Of a DNA stretch of 64,000 nucleotides, positions 56,368-64,000 are shown piece after piece (the first letter of the stretch is position 1; every line of letters begins with the position of its first letter). Source of the DNA: JAFLCL01 sp039809495 (GTDB taxonomy: Bacteria; Myxococcota_A; Polyangia; Polyangiales; Sandaracinaceae); the NCBI GenBank assembly GCA_039809495.1, contig JBDHVC010000002.1:62001-126000 (forward strand), in the 5' to 3' direction. The translations under genes were made by a program, and so were the position numbers. The notes beneath the pieces are model-generated. The model saw only the letters and a program-made list of their open reading frames with translations. It was not told the DNA's origin and did not search any database.

Positions 56368-56579
56368 GCGTCACCGCCGTGGCTCGACGTCAGCTTCGAG
56401 AGCGCGTCGCGCTCCTCGTCCGTCACGGGATCGCCGGGGATCCGGTAGGCGCCGTCGAGCCACGCGCCGAGGTCGATGCGCTTGCAACGCATCGAGCAGA
56501 ACGGGAACGCGGCGTCGCGGCCCTCGCTCGTGTCGGACGAGACGGGGCTCGCGCAGATCGGGCAGGTGACTCGTGCCAT
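56364..56579 (-). CDS. yacG: DNA gyrase inhibitor / zinc-binding protein YacG
   Basis: 71 aa, the usual size. The zinc site is C-P-I-C (residues 6-9) and F-C-S-M-R-C (27-32), followed by the tell-tale I-D-L-G-A-W-L-D-G-A-Y-R-I-P. In E. coli YacG binds GyrB and blocks DNA binding. ATG 56579. The stop overlaps the start of the outer-membrane gene, an odd pairing with no known functional link. The upstream gene is DUF2804, 19 bp away. Confidence 0.94.
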   Translation of the reverse strand: MARVTCPICASPVSSDTSEGRDAAFPFCSMRCKRIDLGAWLDGAYRIPGDPVTDEERDALSKLTSSHGGDA

Positions 56580-56598
56580 CGCGATCACGATAGCGCGC

Positions 56599-57651
56599 TC
56601 ACCACCGCACGTCTTGATCCTCGACGACGCCGGGGACGCCCTCGAGCCGCAGGGTCCTGTCGGCGAGGCGGAGCGTCCCCGAGAAGCGCCCGATCGGCTG
56701 GACGAAGCGCGAGCGGAGCGCGCCGAGATCGAGGTGCTCGTCGTGGATCGCGTGCGGCGTGAACGTGAGCTCCGCCGCGCCGTCGCTCGTGCGGATCCGC
56801 CACGGCGCGAGGGTCCGCGCGCGCTCCTCGCGCGGCGCGTCGACGCGGGGCCGCGGCAGCTCGAAGCGGCCCTCCGCGAGGGCGACGAGCGATCGCTCTC
56901 CAAAGAGCGCGCACTCGGGCTGACCGACGAAGCCCTCGACGAGGTTCAGCGCCACGGGCTCCCCGCTCGTCGTCTCGCCCATCAGGAACGCCCAATTCCA
57001 GCGGGTCTCCCGCGCCAAGAGGCCGAACGTGAGGTCCACGCCGCCGAGGCCGCCGTCGAGCGCGATGCGCTCGCTCCCGACGCGCGCGGACCCTCGAACG
57101 GGCGCGAGCGCGCGCTTCTCGGTGACGTTCACGCGCCCCGCGCGGATCGGCGCGATCGCGCTCAGCGCGGGTGCGCCCCGCGAGAGATCGAGCGTCGCGT
57201 GGAGATCGATCGGCTTCGACGCGAGCCGGAGCTCGAGGCGCTCGGCTCCGCGCGCTTGGCGCATCGAGGCGCGCGCGCCGACGCCTCGGAAGCGCGCGTC
57301 GACGCGGGAGACGCCGTCTTGCCTCAGCCCGGAGAGGCCCGGGAGCCCGGGCGTCGATCGGAGATCGGCGACGAGGCCTCGCTCGGCGTGGGCGGCGAAG
57401 CCGAAGAGGGTGCAGGCGTAGCCGAGATCGACGAGGGCGATCGCGATGGTCCACGGTCGCGCCACGAGCAGCGTGTAGATCCAGCGCTTCTCGCGGAGCA
57501 GGCGATCCCAGGGCGAGGCGTGGAGCGCCGAGAGGTCGTGCCGCGCGAGCGCGCCACGGTAGGTCCCGAAGCGCGGCTCGAGCGAGCGAGGATCGATCGC
57601 GTCCGGGGGCGCGGGCAGGTCGATCGTCGTGGAGGAGGCGTCAGTCGGCAT
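56599..57651 (-). CDS. DUF2804 family protein
   Basis: 350 aa. DUF2804 features are clear: R-E-K-R-W-I-Y-T-L-L-V-A-R-P-W near residue 53, D-L-G-Y-A-C-T-L-F, E-T-R-W-N-W-A-F-L-M-G, L-N-L-V-E-G-F, and an ending G-V-V-E-D-Q-D-V-R-W. The two-sheet lipocalin-like fold is suspected for this family; its function is unknown. ATG 57651. It is on the same strand as, and 27 bp downstream of, the TPR-type gene. Confidence 0.88.
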   Translation of the reverse strand: MPTDASSTTIDLPAPPDAIDPRSLEPRFGTYRGALARHDLSALHASPWDRLLREKRWIYTLLVARPWTIAIALVDLGYACTLFGFAAHAERGLVADLRSTPGLPGLSGLRQDGVSRVDARFRGVGARASMRQARGAERLELRLASKPIDLHATLDLSRGAPALSAIAPIRAGRVNVTEKRALAPVRGSARVGSERIALDGGLGGVDLTFGLLARETRWNWAFLMGETTSGEPVALNLVEGFVGQPECALFGERSLVALAEGRFELPRPRVDAPREERARTLAPWRIRTSDGAAELTFTPHAIHDEHLDLGALRSRFVQPIGRFSGTLRLADRTLRLEGVPGVVEDQDVRW

Positions 57652-57678
57652 GGTGGCTCGGCGTGAGGGCGGCGTCGT

Positions 57679-58953
57679 TCATCGGTCCTCGCCCTCGATC
57701 TCGGCGAGGATCTCCTCGATCTCGCGGGAGATCTCCGAGCTCTTGTCCGCGAGGGCGCTCGCGCGCGTGAGCATGCGTCGGGCCTCCTGGCGCAGGCCGA
57801 GCTCCTTGAGGAGCCTCCCGGCCTCGCGGTGGTAGACGACGTGGTTCTCGTGATCCGAGCCGCGCGCGAGCGTCGAGTAGAGGTCGGCCGCGCGCCCGAG
57901 GTTGCCAGCGCGCTCGTGCATCGCCGCGAGCGGCGCCGCGACGACGGCGGGGAGGTCGGTCTGCGAGCGAGCGAGGAAGAAGCGGATGATGTGCTCGAGC
58001 GTCTCGATCGCCTCGGTGGTCCGCCCCGCGTCGCGCTTCGCGAGCGCGATCTCGAGGTAGACCGGCCAGTTGGGCTGGTCCTCGTCGTAGAGGCCGAGCG
58101 CGGCCTCCAGGATCGTGACGGCGGGCTCGGGTTCGCCGCGCGTGCGGAGGAAGACGCCCATGTTGATGAGCGGGCGCGGATCGTCCGGCATCGCGTCGAC
58201 GGCGCGCTGGAGCTCGAGGATGGCCTTCTCGTCGTCGCCCGCCTGCTCGGCGAGCTGCGCGAGGAAGACGAAGGCTCGCAGGCGCGTCTCGCTCCGATCC
58301 TCGTCGGGCACCCGGGCGAGGAAGCGCTCGAGCGCCTCGACGCTCCCCGCGGTCTCGTCGGTCCGCGAGCGAGCGCGCGCGAGCTCGGCGAAGAGATAGA
58401 CGCCGTCCTCCGCGTGCTCCTCGGCGAGGGCCTCGAGCCCGTCGCGGGCCGCGCGCGCGTCACCTGTGTCCATCGCGAGCAGCGCCTCGCGAAGCCGCTC
58501 GCCGTACCCGTCGTACTCCTCGATCTGCGCCTCGGACCAGGTCCCGGCGAGCATCACCCAGCGCTCGTCGTCGCCGAGCTCGATCTCGACGCGCGCGGCG
58601 TGCCGCGCCTGCCTCTTCTCGGCCCCGTCGAGCATGCGCGCGGCGCGCTTGCGGATCGCGTCCGTGCGCGCGAGCGTCGCCGCGGTCTCGAGCTCGCCGC
58701 GCGCGAGCTCGAGGTCGCCGCCCGCGAGCAGGCGCTCGGCCTCGGCGATCCGCTGCTCGGCCAGCGCGTCCGCGCACGACGCCATGCGCGCCGTGGCGTG
58801 CTCGCGCTGCTCGGCGCTCACGTCGCCCCGCGCGGCGAGCTTCTCGTACGCGAGCCGCGCCTCGATCCAGCTCGACGCGTCGAAGAGCCGGTCGGCCTCG
58901 GCGCGCGCCTCGGCCTCGGTGGTCGTCCCGAAGAGCCGCTTGAAGAACGACAT
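57679..58953 (-). CDS. TPR-rich protein
   Basis: 424 aa from ATG 58953 with GGGGAG just before it. It begins M-S-F-F-K-R-L-F-G and is almost all helical: A-E-A-D-R-L-F-D-A-S-S-W, later A-I-L-E-L-Q-R-A-V-D-A-M-P-D-D-P-R-P-L-I-N, A-V-T-I-L-E-A-A-L-G-L-Y, A-G-N-L-G-R-A-A-D-L-Y-S-T-L-A. These are successive tetratricopeptide repeats. No signal peptide or membrane helix. The C-terminal part turns strongly acidic. TPRs bind proteins; the partner is likely the product of the upstream gene, whose stop overlaps this start by one base (TGATG). Confidence 0.75.
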   Translation of the reverse strand: MSFFKRLFGTTTEAEARAEADRLFDASSWIEARLAYEKLAARGDVSAEQREHATARMASCADALAEQRIAEAERLLAGGDLELARGELETAATLARTDAIRKRAARMLDGAEKRQARHAARVEIELGDDERWVMLAGTWSEAQIEEYDGYGERLREALLAMDTGDARAARDGLEALAEEHAEDGVYLFAELARARSRTDETAGSVEALERFLARVPDEDRSETRLRAFVFLAQLAEQAGDDEKAILELQRAVDAMPDDPRPLINMGVFLRTRGEPEPAVTILEAALGLYDEDQPNWPVYLEIALAKRDAGRTTEAIETLEHIIRFFLARSQTDLPAVVAAPLAAMHERAGNLGRAADLYSTLARGSDHENHVVYHREAGRLLKELGLRQEARRMLTRASALADKSSEISREIEEILAEIEGEDR

Positions 58954-60062
58954 CAGCTCCCCTTCTTCGCCACGCGCTGGAGCGCGGCGCTCTTGACGGC
59001 GGCGGGGATGCCGCGGCTGCGGGAGAGCGCGCGGAGGTCGGCCAGGTGCAGGTGGGACAAGAAGCGCATGGAGATCCCGACGGGCGTCTTCGGGTTGAAG
59101 AGGAGGCTGCGCTTGATGTCGTAGCTCCCGAGCCACTCGCGCTTGTTCCCGATGAACCTGAGGATGTCCTCCGAGACCTGGCGGCTATTGGCGATCGCGA
59201 CCGCCTCCGGCTCGCTCATCTGCGGGGAGGCGATCGCGGCCATCGCGACGATCCGGTTGGCGTCGCGGACGAGGATGGATCGCGTCGCGGCGTTGCCGAT
59301 CTGCGTCATGCGGAGCTTCTCCGCGAAATTCATGTCGGCCAGCTGCATCGCGAGGGGCTTGTAGCGGTCGCGCACCTCCTCGGAGCCGTCCACCTGATCC
59401 TGCAGGACCGCCTCGCCGTCGTCGTCGGCCGCGAGCGCCTCGCTGAAGAGGGCGTCGCCGGGGAGGGGCTCGTCGGTGGGCTCGGGGATGAGCTGACCGG
59501 CGATCGCCTGCGCGTGCGCCTCGAAGGTCGGGATCCCGTCGACCTTGACGTCGTTGCGGACCGCGAGATCGACGAGGCGATCGACCGTCGACATGCGGGT
59601 GCTCTTGTTGCGGTAGAGCGCCTCGATGATCTCGGGACAGGCGAGGATGCGCTGCTCGTCGAGCGCGATCCGCTCCGCGAGGTGCTCCGAGCAGGTGCGC
59701 GCGAGCCGGACGATCGTGGCGCTCGCGGTCGCGGGGTTACCGACGATCCGCTCGCGGTGCTCGTCGCTCCCGAGGTGATCGACGAGCGCGTCAAGGAAGG
59801 CGGGGTGGAGCGCCGCGTCGCACGCGGCCTCGAGGACGGGCGCGGGGACGCCGTCGAGGGTCGCGCGCGCGGCCGTCGCGATGGCCTCCAGGGGATCGCG
59901 GGTGAGCTGGAGCAAGACCGCGACGAGCTCGCCGCCCTTCGCGGGGACGAGCCCCTTGGCCGCCATCTGGCGCGCGCGCTCGGGGGTCTCGGGGGCGCAG
60001 AACCGGCGGATCGTCTCCGGGAGTTGGTCGGCCGCGAGCGGTAGGGTGAGCTCCGTCGTCAT
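58953..60062 (-). CDS. Helical-repeat protein (DUF2336/HEAT-like), function unknown
   Basis: 369 aa, cytoplasmic, no membrane helix. A chain of short helix pairs: P-E-T-P-E-R-A-R-Q-M-A-A-K-G-L-V, A-L-H-P-A-F-L-D-A-L-V, I-V-G-N-P-A-T-A-S-A-T-I-V-R-L-A-R, I-L-A-C-P-E-I-I-E-A-L-Y-R-N, then after an acidic linker more repeats with I-G-N-A-A-T-R-S-I-L-V-R-D-A-N and L-L-F-N-P-K-T-P. The N-P-x-T/A pattern recurs as in DUF2336/HEAT arrays. Start ATG 60062; 60063-60287 before panB holds GCGTGCTAG (60137-60145). Overlap with the TPR gene suggests a complex of the two. Confidence 0.65.
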   Translation of the reverse strand: MTTELTLPLAADQLPETIRRFCAPETPERARQMAAKGLVPAKGGELVAVLLQLTRDPLEAIATAARATLDGVPAPVLEAACDAALHPAFLDALVDHLGSDEHRERIVGNPATASATIVRLARTCSEHLAERIALDEQRILACPEIIEALYRNKSTRMSTVDRLVDLAVRNDVKVDGIPTFEAHAQAIAGQLIPEPTDEPLPGDALFSEALAADDDGEAVLQDQVDGSEEVRDRYKPLAMQLADMNFAEKLRMTQIGNAATRSILVRDANRIVAMAAIASPQMSEPEAVAIANSRQVSEDILRFIGNKREWLGSYDIKRSLLFNPKTPVGISMRFLSHLHLADLRALSRSRGIPAAVKSAALQRVAKKGS

Positions 60063-60287
60063 GCGAGGGCTGGAGCATAACCGAAGCAGCACGACGCCGC
60101 GCCTTACGCCGCGCGTCGCTAGAGAGGGCGGAGGGCGCGTGCTAGATCGAGCACGCCACCGAGCGGCGTGGACCGGAATCTCTCCGGCCGCGACCGACCC
60201 GCATCCTCGGCTTGGGTGGCGCTCCACATGACCCAATCCCATGAGGGCGATCCGCGCTCGAGCGCGACGCCTCGCCCACGATCGGTG

Positions 60288-61172
60288 ATGACGGTGCCCG
60301 CGCTCATCGCGATGAAGCGGGCCGCCGAGCGGATCACCATGGCGACGGCCTACGACGCGACCTTCGCGCGCATGCTCGACGAGGGCGGCGTCGAGGTGCT
60401 GCTCGTCGGCGACTCGCTCGGCATGGTCGTCCAGGGGCTCGAGACGACGCTGCCGGTCACGCTCGACGAGATGCTCTACCACACACGCGCCGTCGTTCGT
60501 GGGCTCCTGCGGGCGAGGGAGCAGGGGCGCGGTGGCCGGGCGCTCGTCGTCGGTGACATGCCCTTCATGACGTATCAGGCCGACGTCGGCGACGCGCTCC
60601 GCAACGCGGGGCGCTTCCTCGCCGAGGGGGGCGCGCACGCCGTGAAGCTCGAGGGCGGCGCCGTGATGGCCGAGACGATCGCGCGCCTCGTCGCGGTCGG
60701 GATCCCCGTGATGGGCCACATCGGGCTCACGCCCCAGAGCGTCCACGCGATGGGCGGCTTTCGCGTGCAAGGCAAGAGCGAGCACGACGCCGAGCGCGTG
60801 CTCGCCGACGCCCGCGCCGTCGAGCAGGCGGGCGCGTTCTCGGTGGTGCTCGAGGGGATCCCCGAGGCGCTGGCGACGCGGATCACGAGGGAGCTCTCGA
60901 TCCCGACGATCGGCATCGGCGCGGGCGCCGGCTGCGACGGGCAGGTGCTCGTGAGCTACGACCTCCTCGGGCTCACGCCCGACCTCAAGCCGAAGTTCGT
61001 CAAGCGCTACGCCGAGCTCTATCGGGACGGCGTCGACGCGAGCCGCCGCTACGCCGAGGAGGTGAGGGCGGGGCTCTTCCCCGCGAAGGAGCATACGTTC
61101 GGCGCGAAGGCCGAGGCGCCGAGCGCTCCCGAGGCGCGAGCGCGCGCCGGGTACGGACCGAGCGAGGCGTGA
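60288..61172 (+). CDS. panB: 3-methyl-2-oxobutanoate hydroxymethyltransferase
   Basis: 294 aa from ATG 60288. The frame is open further up, but the family N-terminus fits M-T-V-P-A-L-I-A-M-K. Conserved: T-A-Y-D-A-T-F-A, L-V-G-D-S-L-G-M-V, G-D-M-P-F-M-T-Y, V-K-L-E-G-G, V-M-G-H-I-G-L-T-P-Q-S, G-I-G-A-G-A-G-C-D-G-Q-V-L-V. PanB makes ketopantoate from 3-methyl-2-oxobutanoate with methylene-tetrahydrofolate, the first step of pantothenate synthesis. Metal Asp and Glu residues are retained. The tail after K-F-V-K-R-Y is somewhat longer than usual. panC follows after 3 bp. Confidence 0.95.
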   Translation: MTVPALIAMKRAAERITMATAYDATFARMLDEGGVEVLLVGDSLGMVVQGLETTLPVTLDEMLYHTRAVVRGLLRAREQGRGGRALVVGDMPFMTYQADVGDALRNAGRFLAEGGAHAVKLEGGAVMAETIARLVAVGIPVMGHIGLTPQSVHAMGGFRVQGKSEHDAERVLADARAVEQAGAFSVVLEGIPEALATRITRELSIPTIGIGAGAGCDGQVLVSYDLLGLTPDLKPKFVKRYAELYRDGVDASRRYAEEVRAGLFPAKEHTFGAKAEAPSAPEARARAGYGPSEA

Positions 61173-61175
61173 CCG

Positions 61176-62030
61176 ATGGAGATCACGGGAGAGAAGGAGC
61201 GCCTACGCGCGTTCGCGGAGGGGGCGCGCGCGCGAGGCGCGCGGGTCGGCGTCGTCCCGACGATGGGCGCGCTCCACGCCGGGCACCTCGCGCTCGTGGA
61301 CGAGGCGAGGCGCGCGGGCGCGACGCAGGTCATCGTCACGATCTTCGTCAATCCCTTGCAATTCGGCCCGAGTGAGGATCTCTCGCGGTATCCGCGGACC
61401 TTCGAGGCGGACGCGAGCGCGTGCGAGAAGAGGGGCGTCGATCTCCTCTTCGCGCCGACGCCCGTCGCGATGTACCCGGAGGGGTTCGCGAGCGAGGTGA
61501 GGGTCCGCGGGCTCACCGAGGTGCTCGAGGGGGCTCATCGGCCGGGCCACTTCGACGGCGTGACCACCGTCGTGGCCAAGCTCTTCGCCCTGATCGGCCC
61601 CTCGGTCGCCGTCTTCGGTCGCAAGGACTACCAGCAGTGGCGCGTCCTCTCGAAGATGGTGGAGGACCTCGAGCTGCCGATCGCGATGCGCGGCATGCCG
61701 ACCGTGCGCGAGCCCGACGGTCTCGCGATGAGCTCGCGAAACCGCTACCTCGGCGAGAGCGAGCGGGGGCGCGCGCTCGCCCTCTCGAGGGGGCTGCGCC
61801 TCGCCCTCGAGGCGTTCGACGCGGGGGAGCGCGACGCGCGCCGGCTCGAGCAGATCGCGCGCGCTCCGATCGAGCCGGCCTTCGACGCGATCGACTACGT
61901 CGCCGTCGCCGACGCCGACACGCTGCGGCCGATCGATCGCGTCGCGTCGCGCGCGCTCGTCGCGGTCGCCGCGCGCATCGGCGCGACGCGGCTCATCGAC
62001 AACGTGGTGCTCGGCGAGGATCGGCTCTGA
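61176..62030 (+). CDS. panC: Pantothenate synthetase
   Basis: 284 aa. Nucleotidyl-transferase motif M-G-A-L-H-A-G-H near residue 31, then T-I-F-V-N-P-L-Q-F-G-P, D-Y-Q-Q-W-R-V, and M-S-S-R-N-R-Y-L as the second ATP motif. PanC joins pantoate and beta-alanine using ATP. Start ATG 61176 lies 3 bp after the panB stop, so the two are coupled. Two hairpins follow the stop. Confidence 0.96.
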   Translation: MEITGEKERLRAFAEGARARGARVGVVPTMGALHAGHLALVDEARRAGATQVIVTIFVNPLQFGPSEDLSRYPRTFEADASACEKRGVDLLFAPTPVAMYPEGFASEVRVRGLTEVLEGAHRPGHFDGVTTVVAKLFALIGPSVAVFGRKDYQQWRVLSKMVEDLELPIAMRGMPTVREPDGLAMSSRNRYLGESERGRALALSRGLRLALEAFDAGERDARRLEQIARAPIEPAFDAIDYVAVADADTLRPIDRVASRALVAVAARIGATRLIDNVVLGEDRL

Positions 62031-62041
62031 CGGCGCGCCCG

Positions 62042-62100
62042 GCTCGACGTGATCGTGTCGAGCGCAGGCACGCTGCGCACCGCGTGAGGGAGGCTCACGC
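62042..62100 (+). terminator. Two hairpins after panC
   Basis: GCTCGAC/GTCGAGC (62042-62063, 7-bp stem, 8-nt loop) and GCGTGAG/CTCACGC (62082-62100, 7-bp stem, 5-nt loop) follow the panC stop. Neither has a real U tract, so a rho-assisted or processing role is as likely as intrinsic termination. Confidence 0.4.
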
Positions 62101-62201
62101 CGGTTCGCTCGGCGTGCAGGGGGGAGCTCTGGACCGACCCTCCGACGCGCCGTTTTCTTTCGGCGAGGCCCGCGCTCGCGCTACACGCAGGCTCGAGCGA
62201 C

Positions 62202-64000
62202 ATGGCATCGATCGGGCATGAACCGCGGCGTCGTCACGGGCGAAGGCGAGCCTCGCTGCTCTGCTCGTCGCTCGCGCTCTTCGCCGCGACGTGCCACGCG
62301 GAGGCGAATTCGCCCGAGCTCGCGGAGCCCGAAGCGCGGATCATGACGCCCGCTCCGGCCGCGGACGCCGCCGTCGCCAGGCCGACGGAGAGCGTCCTCG
62401 CGCTCCGGCGCGCCGCGAGCCTCGACGGCGACGCCGCCATCGTCGCGCGCGCCGACGCCCTCGCGTCGGCGGGCGGGGCGGACGAGGCGCAATTGCTCTG
62501 GCTGGCGGCGAGCCTCGACGCGGACCGGAGCGCCTCCGACGCGCGCCTCGAGCGGATCGCGACGGGCGCCTCGCCCCTCGCGCCGTGGGCCGCGATCGAG
62601 CTCGCGCGTCGCGCGCTCGAGGCCGATCCGGCGCGCGCGCGTGAGCGCCTCTCGGCCGTGCTCGGGCCACGCGCGGCGACGCTCGGGCTCGACGCGCGGT
62701 GGGCGGGCCACGACGAGGCGCGCGCCCTCGACGCGCTGGCGCTCGCGCGGCTCGGGGACCGGCCCGTCGAGGAGCGTGAGGCGGCGCTTCGCGGCGCGCT
62801 CGCGCCGACGCTCGTTCCGGGGCTCTACGGCGATCTCACGCGCGCCCTCGCCGATCTGCTCGTCGCGCGGGGCGATCCGGACGCCGCGCGGGAGGCGATC
62901 GATCTCTACGACGCGCTCCTCGCGCGGGCCACGCTCGGCGCGAGCGCTCCCTTGCGTGCGGCGCGCGCGGCGGCGCTCGAGGCCCTCTCGGACGCGGACC
63001 GCGCCGCCCTCCGCGAGCCGAGCGTGGCCCGCGCGAGGGAGCGTGCGGCCTACCTCTCCGAGATCGGGCGCGCTCGCGAGGCGGCGAGCGGCTTCGTCGA
63101 GCTCGCGCGGCGCTTCGAGCCGGGATCCGTCGAGCGCTGTCAGGCGCTCCTCGACGCCGGTCGCGTGCTCGCGCGGGCCCGGGCTCGCGAGGCCGCGGTC
63201 GAGCAGCTCGACGCGATGGTCGTGGAGTGCGAGCCCGCGCTCGCGCGCGCGCTCGAGCGCGCGCTCGAGCGGATCGAGCCGGAGCCCTCGCTCGCGAGCC
63301 GGCGCGACGCGCTCGCGTGGGCGAGCTACACGGCGGGGCGCGCGCTCGTCTCGATGGGCCGAGGAAACGACGCGCTCTCTCGGCTCGCGGCCGTCGAGAG
63401 GCTCGCGCCCTCGCACCGGCTGCTCGACGACGCGCTCGTGCTCGAGGCGCGCATCCGCCTCGAGGCCGGCGATCGGGACTGCGCGCGCGAGGCGTTAGAG
63501 CGCGCGGTCGCGCAAGAGGGCGACCTTCGAGGCGAGGCGCGCTTCCTCCTCGCGTGGGAGCTCCGGGGCGAGGGGCGGCTCGCGGACGCGCTCGCGACGC
63601 TCGAGGCGAGCCTCGCGGAGGGAACGGGCGAGGCGGCCGAAGGGGTCGTGGGACGCGCCGCGTACTGGCGCGCGCGCCTTCTCGCGGAGCTGGGCCGCTC
63701 CGCGGACGCGCTCGACGCCTACGAGGCGCTCGCCCGCGCGCAGCCGCTCACCTACTACGGGCGCCTCGCGCTCGCGCGGATCGACGAGCGAGACGCGGGG
63801 CGCGGTGAGCGCCTGCGCGAGGCGACCCTCCGCGGGCGGCTCCCGCTCGCGCGCGCGCTCGAGGACGGTGACTCGCTCGTCGCGCGCTCCTCGTTCGCGC
63901 GCGCCGTCGCCGAGCGCCTCTCGACGGCGGAGGCGAGGGCCACCTTCGCGCGGGCCACGGCGCTCCTCGTCGTCGGCGAGCGCCAGCGGGGGGAGCGCGA
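62202..64000 (+). CDS. Probable soluble lytic murein transglycosylase, N-terminal region (3' end outside window)
   Basis: From ATG 62202 the frame stays open to the right edge: 599 codons, with no stop seen. A signal peptide with L-L-C-S-S-L-A-L-F-A-A-T-C-H-A comes first. Then comes an Ala/Leu/Arg/Glu-rich superhelix of TPR-like pairs (A-A-S-L-D-G-D-A-A-I-V-A-R-A, A-L-V-L-E-A-R-I-R-L-E-A-G). Near 505-515 is P-L-T-Y-Y-G-R-L-A-L-A-R-I, the line seen in Slt70-type U/L-domains before the catalytic SLT domain. That catalytic domain would lie past 64000, so the function is inferred. Such enzymes cleave peptidoglycan in the periplasm. The cleavage site lacks a perfect lipobox (T before C), so a periplasmic protein is more likely than a lipoprotein. 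Confidence 0.7.
   Translation, partial: MASIGHEPRRRHGRRRASLLCSSLALFAATCHAEANSPELAEPEARIMTPAPAADAAVARPTESVLALRRAASLDGDAAIVARADALASAGGADEAQLLWLAASLDADRSASDARLERIATGASPLAPWAAIELARRALEADPARARERLSAVLGPRAATLGLDARWAGHDEARALDALALARLGDRPVEEREAALRGALAPTLVPGLYGDLTRALADLLVARGDPDAAREAIDLYDALLARATLGASAPLRAARAAALEALSDADRAALREPSVARARERAAYLSEIGRAREAASGFVELARRFEPGSVERCQALLDAGRVLARARAREAAVEQLDAMVVECEPALARALERALERIEPEPSLASRRDALAWASYTAGRALVSMGRGNDALSRLAAVERLAPSHRLLDDALVLEARIRLEAGDRDCAREALERAVAQEGDLRGEARFLLAWELRGEGRLADALATLEASLAEGTGEAAEGVVGRAAYWRARLLAELGRSADALDAYEALARAQPLTYYGRLALARIDERDAGRGERLREATLRGRLPLARALEDGDSLVARSSFARAVAERLSTAEARATFARATALLVVGERQRGER

Noticed and set aside
62181..63416. 411-codon minus-strand frame at the right end
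   Set aside because: It is the antisense of the transglycosylase-like gene, whose + frame has a signal peptide and helical repeats but no stop inside the window.

Overview
The window is very GC-rich with strong third-position GC bias, long overlapping shadow frames and densely packed genes. The gene content points to a myxobacterium (Myxococcota, most likely Polyangiales/Sandaracinaceae-like): a membrane Ser/Thr kinase with a zinc ribbon, many lipoproteins, GldA/GldFG-type ABC genes, an FHA-GGDEF protein, a double-length UvrA, and a recA with a LexA box resembling the Myxococcus type. The taxonomic call is inference from content, not a database match. No rRNA, tRNA, IS element, prophage or CRISPR array was seen. 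It reads as chromosomal housekeeping and envelope territory.

Layout. 0-7 kb: 3' end of a Kup potassium transporter, a tandem-fused UvrA (1858 aa) and a YfcG-like glutathione transferase in one rightward run. 7-9.3 kb, leftward: Obg GTPase and an APH-fold kinase. 9.4-14.4 kb, rightward: a membrane-anchored regulator-like protein and a sulfatase-superfamily lipoprotein. 14.4-22.9 kb, leftward: a degenerate HemE paralogue, an outer-membrane barrel with a polyproline linker, two lipoproteins, recA and cinA. 23-30 kb, rightward: an active/inactive M16 protease pair, glmS and two glycosyltransferases. 29.8-32 kb: a LolA-like gene, a DUF465 gene, a small lipoprotein, and a 780-bp low-complexity stretch with tandem repeats and a minus-strand terminator. 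32-35.2 kb, leftward: NUDT19-like Nudix, aminotransferase, NYN-domain protein. 35.3-37 kb: a membrane protein with an HExxH motif.

37-46.7 kb is a long leftward block. In transcription order it holds a DUF4397-like lipoprotein, a zinc-ribbon membrane protein with repeated R-T-[LM]-L motifs, a transmembrane Ser/Thr kinase, an exported beta-propeller, queA, tgt and a nitroreductase. 47-52 kb, rightward: a GldA/GldF/GldG/DUF4340 transporter operon behind a TTGACA promoter and two leader hairpins. 52-55.3 kb: a prolyl-oligopeptidase lipoprotein and an FHA-GGDEF diguanylate cyclase. 55.5-60 kb, leftward: an outer-membrane protein, YacG, DUF2804, a TPR-type protein and a repeat protein. 60.2-64 kb, rightward: panB-panC and the 5' part of a probable soluble lytic transglycosylase cut by the window edge.

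The most intriguing group is 40.0-45.5 kb. A zinc-ribbon membrane protein carrying several threonine-centred motifs overlaps the start of a membrane kinase with its own zinc ribbon, followed by an exported propeller. The same threonine motif recurs in an unlinked regulator-like protein at 9.4 kb, and an FHA (phosphothreonine-binding) diguanylate cyclase lies at 54.4 kb. A phosphorylation-reading circuit is a testable inference, not something the sequence proves.
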